Under the pieces are notes generated by a model that saw nothing but the letters and a program-made list of their open reading frames with translations, had not been told where the DNA came from and did not search any database. Both the position numbers and the translations under genes were made by a program. From Platycnemis pennipes (taxonomy: Eukaryota; Arthropoda; Insecta; Odonata; Platycnemididae): DNA of 64,000 nt. Location of the stretch: contig OW121854.1 in the NCBI GenBank assembly GCA_933228895.1, positions 5,831,131-5,895,130 on the forward strand, given 5' to 3'. Numbering within the stretch: position 1 is the first letter of the stretch; each line of letters begins with the position of its first letter. Positions 22,746 to 33,395 of this stretch are shown piece after piece.

Positions 22746-23419
22746 TAAATACTTCAGTTGTAAACATTGTAACAAGATGACCGCAAAGCCTAATGGGTGT
22801 TCTTATCTAACAAGTGGCTCAGTATATGCATCTAAAGTTTTAATCTGAGCCTATAAATTTCATCGAGTAGGTTTGATAGTTACAAGCGGAAACATGAACA
22901 TGAAGTAAAACTAACTATGCCAGGCCGACCAAATTTTTGCTCGGACCTGTGTTACCACTGACATAGAATCATCATAAAGTTACTGAAAGCGTAATCCTGA
23001 AAGACTTGAGATTATGACCTCCTCCTATTGCTCAATAAAGCCTAGTTTAGCATCTTTGCCTTCGTAAAAGAAGACTTCTTCAGAGAAATAATCGATCTAG
23101 TCATGTCCAATAAAATGATTAGGAAAATTCAACGTAATATCTGTCTTAAATCAGTATTATTTGGTTACACAAATGTTAAGGACATCACTTTTTGATTAAT
23201 GTACTGAGATGAACAATAATGACTGTAGCATACGTTTCTACATGGACAAGGGGGCCATTGCTCAGAACTAAAAATACTATTTTATACGCGAAATCGCTAG
23301 ATGGAAAAGAAAAATGAATTTTGGTGAGAAATTATTCTTATAATCAGAGTCAAATAATCCTATATTGAAAATGAAAATATGCGAGAGGTGACACCACCGA
23401 ACGAAGTATGGTCCACGTA
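22746..23419. other. No gene recognised
   Basis: AT-rich unassigned sequence without repeats or frames of note. Confidence 0.5.
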
Positions 23420-23766
23420 CAACCGTGGAAGCTTCACTTACAACCCGAAATTCGTCTCTATTTCATCTACCTCACCACCGTTTATCTGTGACTCAGAGAT
23501 CCCTAACCTACCGGCTGCCTCTTACCTACAACTCCCTCAATACCCCTTCCATTGACGTAACATCATCCATTTCATCATTCACAACCGCTATCAACAGACT
23601 TCCTTCCTAATTTGAATCCTCTTGTTTTATTTATTTATTTTTGTCCTATATCTTATAATTGTGTTTAATTTTTATCTTTTTTTTAAATTTTATCCTTTGT
23701 TAAAAAAATCCAATGTAAAGGTCTCGTTGGCAGTTTTTGGATTTCATGTTGAATAAATAAATAAAT
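23420..23766 (+). mobile_element. Non-LTR retrotransposon 3' end of a further family
   Basis: A short plus frame (23425-23610) reads 'TTRNSSLFHLPHHRLSVTQR', then 'YNSLNTPSID' and 'SSFTTAINRLPS' before the stop. This has the order of the extreme C-terminus of many LINE ORF2 proteins (R...R......YN.LP......F...). An AT-rich 3'-untranslated region follows and ends in 'aataaataaataaa', a microsatellite-like tail. It is unlike the subfamily A/B LINE 3' ends in the window. Confidence 0.5.
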
Positions 23767-23936
23767 GGTATATGAAGTATGGAATATTCACATTAATATT
23801 AAAGTTTGTCTATGGTTATAAAATCTTGTCCCCTTAGTTTTATGATAAGAGAAAGGTGGATTGATTTTTTCCATAAGAATGCGTGAACAACGTATTCGGA
23901 TAGGGTACAGTAGAGGAAACTTAACACCGCTGTTTC

Positions 23937-24241
23937 GATGGTTCGTTGGTTGGTTGGATATTTGGGGCCACTTTCAACTGAGGTCATTTACGCCGGAGAA
24001 GGGTAAGTGGGTGCCTGGTTATAGGAATTTTCAGGGAACGGAGGAAGGGTGGAGAGAAACCTTGTGTCGACATCAGCCTGTTCCTAATGGAAGGCGCCAA
24101 AGGGACCTTGGCTTAACATCCCATCCGATGGACAGACATTGGGAACGATGTACCAATGAAAAATCCGCCAGTGCCGGAATTCAAACCCGGACCATCAAGA
24201 TGGGAGGCCAGTACTCTAGTCACCATGCCAACCCGATCCCC
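23937..24241 (-). repeat. tRNA-derived SINE (SINE-1), second near-complete copy
   Basis: Same structure as the copy at 3346-3680. The head starts at 24241, the A box reads TGGCATGGTG (24221-24230) and the B box region reads CCGGGTTTGAATTCC (24176-24190). Body and tail extend to 'ggttggttgg' at 23949. Several CpG positions differ from the first copy, as expected of independent old insertions. Confidence 0.8.
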
Positions 24242-24299
24242 TTGATGGTCAGTTTTGGGCTGAAAACAGTGAAGAAGTCAGAAGCGTAACTGCCAGATT

Positions 24300-24936
24300 G
24301 TTCATAGCTCTGTGCAACATTTCGTCAAGTAATTTAATGTTCTACCTCCTTTGTTTCACGCTTACTTCCCCCCCATGCTCCTCCACCAGTGGCTAGGGCT
24401 ATATAGGGGGGTGTAGAAGGTGGTATTACTTGCCCCCAACGGGGACGGTACACCGCCAAACAATGACATCGTAGGGCGAACTTCGGCGTCCTCAAATGAA
24501 GACGCCGGGCTGAATTGTTGGAGGGTTGTATGGCACGTCATTACGGCTGCCGGAAAGATAATAGTCCGGAGTGGTTTCCCGACCCGTTGTCCGCGGACAC
24601 CGGAGGCTCTCCATCTCGCAGGAGGCTCTCCTTGGAGGCAACCCCGTAATTTTAACGGTGTGACTTCAACCGCGGCAATCACTGGAATTACGGGGGCACC
24701 CTCCCACAACCCGAGGATGCTCGCGGGGGCGAATATCATTAACCTCACCCCACTCGCGAATAAGAGGCGCTGAGTTCCTGCATTTTATGTGCAGCCCGTT
24801 CGGAAAAAGCTTAACGGCTTAGCAATTGGCGATCGCTACGCCCTCCCACGCTAGCGGATCACGGATCGATTCCCGATAGGCGGAAATTATTCCTCGGTGG
24901 AGGTGCTTCGGAAGTTAAACGAGTTTCAAGCATACA
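24300..24936. other. GC-rich segment, unassigned
   Basis: Open frames run on both strands across 24362-24773 because of base composition. No domain is recognisable. The segment borders the 3' end of a LINE copy, and a TATATAGG word lies at 24401. It could be part of an unrecognised element. Confidence 0.3.
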
Positions 24937-25845
24937 TCTACAGCTACATTTGCACAATACTTTGCAAGCCAACGTAAAGATGTGTGGCAGGGGCTGAATC
25001 GCCAAAAATATGCGTCATGCGTATAAAAAAGATTAATACCTAACTATATTTTAGTCTAAACTTCACCAGTTATAAAAAAATAAATATGTAAAACCAAGCG
25101 TGCAAAAACAAGCTGTTAGTTGGATTAGCTTAAATCCTTGTACCAACATGCAACTACCTATGCTATCCTTTAGTATACTTGTATTTATACTATTGGACAT
25201 ATTTACAGCTATTCATATTCCTAATTGTACGCGGAAAGAAGGAGATGTGAATCTGTCAGGTTGGCAATCAATTTCCTAATTTTATTATTTTAGTCCAGTC
25301 TACCATAGTAAGTTGGGGTTCGCAAAATATTTTTAACGTCATCATTGAAATTATTATCATGGAGGAGAAAACAAAGTTTGCAAATTTCACTAAATAGATT
25401 TATTCGGGTTTCAACATATTGTGTCATCATCAGGTCCTGATGATTCACCTGATGATGACACAATGTGTTGAAACCCGAATAAATCTATTTAGTGAAATTT
25501 GCAAAGTTTGTTTTCTCCACCATGGAAAAATTTCCCAAACATGAAACAGTTCGTTTTATTATCATGGAATTTATTTAAGGAATTAAGTCTACATTTCAAC
25601 CTACGGTAATCTAAAATGATTCCCATTTTAGATCAACTAACAAATAGGTTGCGCTAATATAATTATGATACTGTCCCTTTACAAATCTTGCCGTTCTTCA
25701 CCGCTCAAGCTCCAGTTCATTACTTAAGCCTAATTCGTAAGGATATCATGTACAGCATATTCCAAATGAGGTCTAATAAGGGATAAGTAGCTAATTTCTC
25801 GTTCATGGTCGTCACATATGCCCAGTACACTATTGATAATGAAGG
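24937..25845 (-). mobile_element. CR1/L2-like LINE (subfamily A), long copy interrupted by a foldback
   Basis: From the 3' end at 24937 ('acatctacagctacatttg', then a degenerate stem-loop at 24959-24996) the element can be followed through the C-terminal coding region to 25362. After a 193-bp insert it continues from 25568 to about 25845 ('cagcatattccaaatgagg', 'agtagctaatttctcg'), the same order as the copy at 52743-53495. It has many point changes and no open frame. Confidence 0.85.
25363..25555. mobile_element. Penelope-type foldback insertion 2
   Basis: Arms at 25363-25434 and 25448-25518 are inverted copies with about two mismatches in 71 bp, separated by only 13 bp. A 37-bp tail (25519-25555) is present only on the right. 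The flanking direct repeat TTATTATCATGG (25351-25362 and 25556-25567) is exact and marks insertion into the LINE copy. The right arm begins 'cctgatgatgacacaatg' and continues 'tgttgaaacccgaataaa', matching the CTGATGA...GAAAC layout of Penelope-like termini. Confidence 0.78.
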
Positions 25846-26099
25846 TAATTGAAACCCTTGAAAACCCTTGCAGGTTAAAGCATCATGGAAAGTTCCTCAA
25901 ATTTCCTTACGGTGTTTAAATACCGACGCAGACGTTCTCTGAGCTAGGCACTAAGGAATAAGTGGCAGTGTGTAACGAGGAGTGAATCACACTAGGACAC
26001 ATTTCACCTTGTCCTCTGGTTTCCTTAGCTTCTAAGTTCTCGCCCACGAATATTTGCCTTCGAATTTCATATAGGAATATAATAGGTTATATTCGCATC

Positions 26100-26406
26100 G
26101 GGGGTCGTTTCAGGGGGTTGTATTCGTATAGGGGGGGTCGTGGTGGCCTAGTGAGTAGAGCACTGAGCTACTGATCGGAGGGTCCCGGGTTCAAATCCTG
26201 CGCAAGAGCCTTTCTGGACACCCCCATCTAAAATCCTTTCGAATCGATTTTCCGCGTGTCAGAACTTCGTAGGAAATTGCAGGTGGCACAGGGAAGGGAC
26301 TGGCCCCCCTACCCTAAATGTGTGAATTTCATGTACCATTGGCATAGTACGGGGTTAGTTCTACTCTTACCTATCAAAACCAACCTTCGGGTTAAATCAA
26401 TGAGTG
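26100..26406 (+). repeat. tRNA-derived SINE (SINE-2)
   Basis: A plus-strand tRNA-like head has an A box (TGGCCTAGTGAG, 26144-26155) and a B box (GGTTCAAATCC, 26188-26198). It is followed by a tRNA-unrelated body with 'ggcacagggaagggactgg' and 'ggcatagtacggggttag'. An exact 11-bp direct repeat, ATATTCGCATC, lies at 26089-26099 and 26407-26417 and sets the ends. About 30 bases of G-rich sequence precede the tRNA head inside these ends. It is unrelated to SINE-1. Confidence 0.8.
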
Positions 26407-26417
26407 ATATTCGCATC

Positions 26418-27971
26418 TTAATTTGAAGCGATAGCTCCTCGGCAGTCATGCTCATGTATACAATTGTCTGAGTCTCACAGAATGACAAAACTTTAACCTA
26501 CCTCAAGCATAGTCATATTTGGAAATTTGGATTTGGAAAATTCACACACGTCATCAGCATTAAATCATATGTTAGATCTTGGTTGTCACTGCCATTGAAT
26601 TGTGGTTGGAATTAAATGAGCATAGAAAGAAAAAATTCTATGATGGTGTCGGAAATGTTAAATGTAGAAAAAGAAAGTCGAAAATAATTGAAAGCTAATT
26701 TTTCTCAATTTTTCATAGCCAAGACTTTATTCGTGGTAGCCAAAGTTATGATATTTCCTGCTCATCTACTGCCATCCTCGAAGCCAAAACAGAGAAGAAA
26801 TGGCTCTAGAAAAATTGAAATACAAGCGCAACGATTGAAATTACGTCAAAATGCGCATATATGTTATTGATGGCAAGATATTTCATTGAGTCTGACTTCT
26901 CCTGGCATCCTCTGGCAAAACAAGTCACTCGCTTGATACCGTGTTATTTTATGGGAGCAAAAACCTGGAAAAAGCTGGTGTTAGCACGCGACTAGAAATA
27001 TTAATCAAAAGGGAATGTTTAGTTTTTCAAAGGGGATCTTGACGTTGAATCCCGAGCCAGCATCATACGTTTGCGGCCATCCTCTTTTTTCCATTTGTGA
27101 AAAACGCACGAGCTTTAATTAATAACGGTAAAGAAAGCCTGTCAAAGACATTTTGGCGAGATCTTCGCCAGGAAGTGGGTGCAAGGAGCTGCAAATGATG
27201 ACTCTGAAGTGGAGTTCGTTACACGCACTAAAGATGGCGGCATCAATCATGTAATGGCGAAAGATGCGCTGAGGAACGCGAGCCAGTCATCGGAGGCCCT
27301 CTCTCGATTGCCGCGCCGACGGTGGACGCGTGCAAAATAAAAGAAGGTGACGAGGGAGTGGGGGGGAGTCATAAGGAGCCAGCGACTGTCACAGGCAATC
27401 GAGGTGGATTACAGCCGGCGGGTGCGCAGAAAATCCGAGATTCTTTCCCTCTGAGGAGGGTGAAGCCATTAATCACATGGGAGGGGGGGGGCTGGGGATG
27501 CTGGGTGGAGCGGGCAGGCGATGATCACGCAATGAGTGTGCGGGTGTTAAGATCGCAAGGGGGAGGATGTATACGCGCCTGCAATCAATTCATCAATTAC
27601 GGCCGGATGATGCCAACGGCTTCCACGACCAGTACAAATTGCGCCAAGAGATGGCACTCCGGTCACGGGGTAGGAAGAGAATGATACGAATGCAGTCAGG
27701 CCTGCGGTGCATGAAAAAAAAACCAAAGTTTTGGAATCATGCTGTTTTGATAATTTATTGAATGAATTCCTCTTAGAAGGACGCTTTCACTTTGACACCG
27801 TCAGCTGATCAATCGTGTTGCATGCTTAAGTAATTATGCCAATGTTTCAAAATTCTTTTTAAAGATGTCAGGTTTTAGGCCATTCAGCATTTCTCACCAA
27901 CTTTTGGGAAATTGATTTTGAGGAAAACGCACGCATGGAGCTCCAGTAAATAGTGTAGTTTTGTATACTAC
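26418..27971. other. No gene; GC-richer patch at 27180-27680
   Basis: The first part is AT-rich. From about 27180 the sequence is G-rich with several CpG and a long G run at 27480-27490, giving overlapping open frames (27322-27684) without a recognisable domain. Confidence 0.4.
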
Positions 27972-28093
27972 CTATACAAGTACTAATCCTTTTTTATGCA
28001 TGATATGTTTTGCATGTTCGGTGAGAGTTCATCACCTGCCACACACTCTTATGGTGGCTTGCAGGGTATTGTGTAGATGTAGATGTAATCTCG
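27972..28093 (+). mobile_element. CR1/L2-like LINE (subfamily A), 3' end only, plus strand
   Basis: This is the reverse complement of the 3'-untranslated end seen in the other copies. It has 'tactaatccttttttatgca', the stem-loop (28034-28071) and the tail 'tgtagatgtagatgtaa'. It is the only one of eleven A/B copies oriented on the plus strand. It is very short, so reverse transcription stopped within about 120 bases. Confidence 0.85.
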
Positions 28094-29639
28094 AAAGAAT
28101 TGTGGAAAGAATACATGCATAGAAAATTCATGAAAAAAAGCATTTTCAAGCAAAACGCATTGTTCTAATATATCTTCAGATACTTTAGGAAGAATAGTCA
28201 CGGCGCAAACAAATTTTAATGTGATTTTTCATCCTATTATTTTATACGAATTGACATGATATGAGAAATATCAGATAAAATTTTTTTGAGTTGATTTAGT
28301 TCAGTACGGAATAAAGAGTATTTGTGCAAACATAGACGCATTACCAGTGTTGACATTGCAACAGAGGAAATTAATCGAAATTTTAAATGGTCCACCATCA
28401 TCTTACTCTTCTTGAATTCAGGACGCTATACATTCATAAATTCAATGTTGATTTCATTAAAATATAAATAATTCTCAAATAAATCAAGATTCAACCTCAA
28501 GATCATTTTACATAGGTGAGACGCCACACACATTGAGAAGACTACACTTATTCTTGTGATTTCTCTACGAAGAATTTACTGTGGCAGCTTAGCGAAATAC
28601 ACCTACCTTTTTCACTTTCCTGCCTGCTTTCATCAAGCTAATGGTCGTTTGAATAATCCCGTATGGTAAAGCCAAAAGTGCAAGGCCATGAAGGAAAATA
28701 TGGCCACTCATCTGTATTCAATTTTGAGATACGTAAATGGTGGATAATTTTGAAGTCAATAATGCCAATGGTACTGCGAAGATTATCCGTATTCGAAGGA
28801 ATAAGAATATATATTTGTCAACCATAAAATATTTACTGTCATTACCAATTGCATATGGTGCTTAGGCAACTCCGGCTTAAATGAGAAATTGACAAAGCTA
28901 GAGTTAAATGGAATCGTGAACTTGTGAAGATAGATTCCCGTGGGTGACAATGATTAATGGCGATAATCTATTATGCCTCGGGACTCAAAGACATCCTGTG
29001 TAAGAGAAGGGATGATGGAAGCAGGAAGCACTGGGTCCCTTTGTGTTACGTTGTCCTCTTGGAGTCGTAATGGAAGCTACTCCCGCTTTATTATCATTGT
29101 TTGTGCTTTATATTGCTGCCGAATGTAAAGTTCGTGATAGCCAACGGCCGGAGGGGCGCAACATTCCATGTTGGAAATTATAAGGTCACGAAGAAGTCTC
29201 TCTATGTATCGATGATTTATTAAAATTGCCTGGGCTGCTTGAAGTAAACTTGCGCAAGAAATAAAGCGCCGTGTAAAGCTACGACTTACGAAGAGAGACT
29301 GCGCCACTGCGTGAACGACTGCGACAAAATTAGAACATGTTGGAACGCGCAAGTGTCATTTTTTCTCGCTAGATTGCGCGGATTTAGCAGTAACGAACTG
29401 CCATCGGGGTTCCAGCGACTGAATACGTTGTTGACAATTTAGAGGGGTGTTTTTTTTTGCACATATATTTTTCGGAGGTGCATGAACTATCATGAGGTGT
29501 GTCATAAATCACGTGGGAGCTTAGAAATCCTTCGTAAAGGAAGAGGCCATATCTAGTGAAATTAGTGTAAATTCATGCGTTCACTGTGAAAAATGTGGGC
29601 TAAAAGTACGGGACTATGGTGTACTTAGTTTAGAATACG
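28094..29639. other. No gene recognised
   Basis: AT-rich sequence with no frames, repeats or RNA genes that I can support. A 91-residue minus frame at 29077-29352 has no known motif. Confidence 0.5.
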
Positions 29640-29835
29640 GTTTGAAAAAAATTTCAGGTGATGGTAATATATGCAACTGCTGAGTGAAGTTTTTTTCTGG
29701 TCCTCCACCGGGTTACTGCGTCCTCCGACGTTTCGATTTCTTACTCGATCATCGTCTTCAGGACTTCTGAATACCCGATTAAGAAGCCCTGAAGGGAAGT
29801 GAGTTGTTATCTTCATGAAAGTATAACTAACAATC
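29640..29835 (-). mobile_element. Possible solo Penelope-like terminal repeat
   Basis: On the minus strand the sequence reads 'gtcctgaagacgatgatcg', then 'gaaatcgaaacgtcgg' and 'ggacgcagtaacccgg'. This is the CTGAAGA...GAAAC..CG layout typical of Penelope-like terminal regions and similar to the one at 5150-4900. No coding part is present. Identification rests on motif order only. Confidence 0.45.
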
Positions 29836-31049
29836 TTTCCCACCAAGAATCCAAAGAGACTAATTCATAAGACAATTATTGCCTTATGGGTAAACGGTCA
29901 GGATGAAAAAATATGCATGTGAACAAAGAAGATATCATACAGCACAACTCTATTGGCTATTGGTTAAAACTCTTCCTAAGAAGGTCTTCTGAATCCCTAA
30001 TTCATAGCATTTTCTCCTGTCTTTACCTCTAGTGCTCTATCTCCAAATTGAGTGGGATTTTTATATAAGTTATGTAATTTCCTTAGCCTTTCAGTTCTCG
30101 GCTTACGTCGTTGTGTAACCGTTGTGGCTTATTGAGTCCTCTTTTGTATGAAGTTAGGATATGCTATTATATTGTGTAAGTCAAGTAAAATAATCTATTT
30201 GGGTTACTATTTGAATTTGGTTATGAAAAAAAATGTTGTCAGTTTTAATGATGATGGAAATACAGATAAAATTGAAAACAGGATCCCAATCTGCTATATT
30301 GACCATTTACAATATGGTAACAAGTAAAAGGTCACCGGAGGTTGCAATTTATGTAATTGATTCTTCGACTTACTGATCCTTTTATGGAAATTAAGGCATG
30401 TTTCGAGAGCTGCATTAATGTAAGCTACATTCCTCATGCATTCAGAGATATTTGAGATATCATTTCCTTCTTTGATTTGCAAAGGATTATCAAATATCAT
30501 ACCTGTATGAATTATAGATTACATGCACTTTCATTGAATATCCTTGATTGCAATACTTAACTCCAGACCTGCCATGGTTCTTCTTTTCCGTCGTCATTAA
30601 TGCCGTTTGGCCCTCAGTCGAAAATTAAGCTTCCATTTGTACCTTTCCAATGAATGTTGTGACATACAAGCCATTCATTGGAAAGTGAATGCGTTAATAT
30701 CTGCTGTATTAACCTTGGTTTGTGCCATTATAGAGCAAATCTGCCATGAAAATGATGCGGAAGCTAAATAAGACGATTTTAATATTGAATATAATTCTTA
30801 TTCGTGCGTGAACTGTCGGCATACCTGAATCAGTTTACACAGAGAGGGTAGAAATGTATTCCTTTCAAGCATCTCAAACCGTTTTAGGCATACCCTTCTA
30901 AATTTTCAGGATTTCAAGGCAGGGCACTTTGTAACAGAGACCTAACATTTCCCCTACTTTGAGTCACTGAATAGACGAGGGATTGAAAGAACGAATTATG
31001 TATTTTAAGGTGACGCTGAAGACACAGTACGGATAGAATTCAAGGCATT
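29836..31049. other. No gene; short hairpin at 30643-30685
   Basis: AT-rich. A perfect 14-bp inverted repeat (CTTTCCAATGAATG at 30643-30656, its complement at 30672-30685) is separated by 15 bases. Nothing else is recognised. Confidence 0.5.
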
Positions 31050-32700
31050 AAAAGCATTGGAGTGGAGAGGGAAGGGATGACGAAATGTAGGGTGCCTTCA
31101 AGTATGCGTGTCAAGGGCCTCTTAAAAAAACAGCCCTTATCTCGGGAGACACGAAGTGAAGCAGGGGAGGAATGCCGCTTTGTAGGGGATGCGGGCTGCA
31201 ATCGGGAGCACAAATCAGGCTATCGAGAGGGATCAAACGAAAGGGAAAGGGGCCCTTCGTCGGATCGGCCACGTGCCCGCGACTGTGGACAGGAGGAGGG
31301 GAACGGCTGCTAAAGACTTGGGGGGAGTCAACGCCCCCCCGACTTCTCAGCTGAGTCCGGCGGCAACAGCTGAGAATCCCGAGTCGGAAACCCCTCCCCT
31401 CTCGTGCGGAAGCAAGCGACGATTATTAAGTCGTGCGCCCCTCAACGGCCTCGAGCCACGGAGGCAGGTCACTGGAGCACGCGCCGAAGGGTATCTACAT
31501 CTACATAATACCCTGCAAGCCACCATGAAGGTGTGTGGCAGGGGGTGAATTCTCAACAAACGTGCACTAATTATCATGCATAAAAAAGGATTAGTATTAA
31601 TATATTAGTCTAAACTTCACTGTTTAAAAAGATAAAAGAAGCAGAGCAGGCATGCAAAAACATGCTGTTAGTTGGTTTACTTTCAAGTCTTTATACCAAC
31701 ATGCAGCTACCAATGTTATCCATTGCTACACTCGTATTGGACATATTTACCGTTATTCATATCCGTAATTGTACAAGGAAAAAAGGACATTTTGAATCTG
31801 TCAGTTCGGCAATTAAATTCTCTAATTTTGTGACTATGGTCCAGTCTACCATAGTAAGTTGGGGTTCGGAAAATATTTTTAACATCATCACTGAAAATAT
31901 GGTTTTGGAATTTGGTTAAGAGATTGTCTGTATTTCAACCTGCGATCTGACAATTATTCCCAATTAAATTCATTTAATAGACTGGTTACGCTAATAAGGT
32001 TATCGTACCGTCCCTTTACAAATCTTGCCGATTTTCGCTGCACACGTTCAAGGTCATTATTTAGCCCGATTTCGTAGAGATCCCATACACTGGCAGCATC
32101 TTCCAAATGAGATCTTACAATGGAAAAGTAGCTGATTTCTCGTACATGATTGTCACATTTACCCAGCACTCTTTTGATGAATCCCAGTCTACGATTTGCT
32201 GGACCCATTATTTGACCCCAGGTAAGATCATGTGTCATGGTATCGGTATCGGTCGGCACACTCAAACCCCCGCGCGACAATCGTGAATGGGCGGACTTTG
32301 GAAACCGATCGCCGCCCTTGTCGGGAGAGATTCTTGTCCAGGATATGCTCGAACCCCTCCCCCAAGAGGAACCTCCTTCCCACCCCTTGCCCTTCACGGC
32401 TAGCGTCGGTGGAAAATGCATAAACGAGAGCGTCGCGGTGGCATTAGCATATAATGTGTGGCGACGGAGGAAGTGGGCGTTGCCGGGCGACGGGGGAGTC
32501 CGTGCGGTGGGTTAGGGAGGAGGTCACCCACAGGTGCAGGAAAGGGAATGCCGAGATATACGCCCCGCGATAAAGGACGGCGCCCACCCTACTGCACCTT
32601 GTGCCTCCCCCACCCCCTACCCTCTTGGGAGGACGGAGGGGAATTCCTCCGAGGGAGGAAGTCGATTGATTGCTGTGAGAACGGATGATGACACGTAGCA
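31050..32700. other. CpG-rich block split by a LINE insertion
   Basis: The sequence is GC- and CpG-rich at 31050-31490 and again at 32245-32700, with a LINE copy in between. GGTATC occurs at the left junction (31490-31495) and at the right junction (32239-32244), compatible with a short target duplication. The two halves were therefore probably one block before insertion. Open frames on both strands show no domain, so a promoter or untranslated exon is as likely as a coding gene. Confidence 0.45.
31496..32238 (-). mobile_element. CR1/L2-like LINE (subfamily A), 3' half of the RT C-terminus
   Basis: The tail 'tacatctacataat', the stem-loop (31509-31547) and the 3'-untranslated region are followed on the minus strand by the end of the ORF. 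A 155-residue frame (32421-31954) contains 'ANRRLGFIKRVLGKC', 'VREISYFSIVRSHLEDAASV', 'LERVQRKSARFV' and 'SVTSLLNEFNWE'. That is the standard post-RT region of CR1, L2 and Jockey-like elements (N..LGF..R......K...Y...VR..LEYAS.VW.P....L..VQR.AARF). The final 'FFPRTIRD' segment is shifted in frame. It is dead but comparatively young. Confidence 0.88.
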
Positions 32701-33061
32701 GCCTTTTTTGATATCGCCCGAAGAGTGTAAAAGGGGCCCTAATGCGGTTTGGGCCACAATGGAAAGGAAAAGCCTTTACGGTGGCATTGACCTTGGTCCT
32801 GAAACCTGTCCCTTCCGAAAGGACCGCGAAAGAGAGTGGATCATCGCACACCCGCCGCTCGGGACACCCAAAGTCTCCTTGGGAACGAGCTGCTTTCTTT
32901 ATAAGGGCCATAATAAGAGGATTAATGCCAAATATTTCCTTATCGACCACTTGCTTTTATCTTTAACACAATGCTATGAGCATAAAACTTGATGTAAGAA
33001 TCTTTAATGGTCCTTTTCAATACTGTTCTGAACTTGAGCATAACATTTTTTTCAAGAGTGG
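32701..33061. other. No gene recognised
   Basis: Intermediate GC content. Overlapping short frames on both strands (32708-32992) show no known domain. Confidence 0.4.
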
Positions 33062-33395
33062 TGCACCGAAAATCATCATCATCAACGGTCAGCACTCCTA
33101 GCATTGGTTTGACGCAGCCCTCCACTCGATTCTTCTATCAGCCAAACTCTTCATATTGACGTAGCTCCTCTCTTTGACATCCTTCACGTCTTGCTCCACA
33201 TATGCCTGCCTTTTTTATTCTTCCCGTTCACTTTTCCCCTCGACGATTGCCTTCAACAGGCCATCGTGTTTTAAGATATGGCCGATTAAGTTGTCCAGCC
33301 TCCTTTTTAGGGTTTTCAGCAGACTTCTCTTTTCACCAACTTTTCTTAATACTTCTTCGTTTTTCACTCGTCAGATACATTTTATCTTTATCTAT
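33062..33395 (-). mobile_element. RTE-clade LINE, 3' fragment
   Basis: The plus strand starts 'aaaatcatcatcatcaacgg', the complement of the RTE tail (TGATGA repeats after GTTGACC). It continues with 'ttggtttgacgcagccctcc', 'cacatatgcctgcctttttt' and 'cttcttcgtttttcactcg', matching the complement of the RTE C-terminal coding end in order. Short deletions break all frames. Confidence 0.85.

Noticed and set aside
25363..25555. Hammerhead ribozyme in foldback 2
   Set aside because: CTGATGA and GAAAC are present, but no stem III partner followed by a UH cleavage position was found.
26131..26205. Possible tRNA gene
   Set aside because: A and B boxes are present, but the acceptor stem does not close, and the unit sits within an 11-bp target duplication with a non-tRNA body, so it is a SINE.
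27322..27684. Plus-strand frame of 120 residues as a gene
   Set aside because: G-rich composition keeps the frame open. The peptide is Gly-rich with no motif, and the overlapping frame is equally open.
32444..32950. Minus-strand frame of 168 residues as a gene
   Set aside because: Equal-length frames are open on the plus strand, there is no domain, and the region is a CpG-rich patch.
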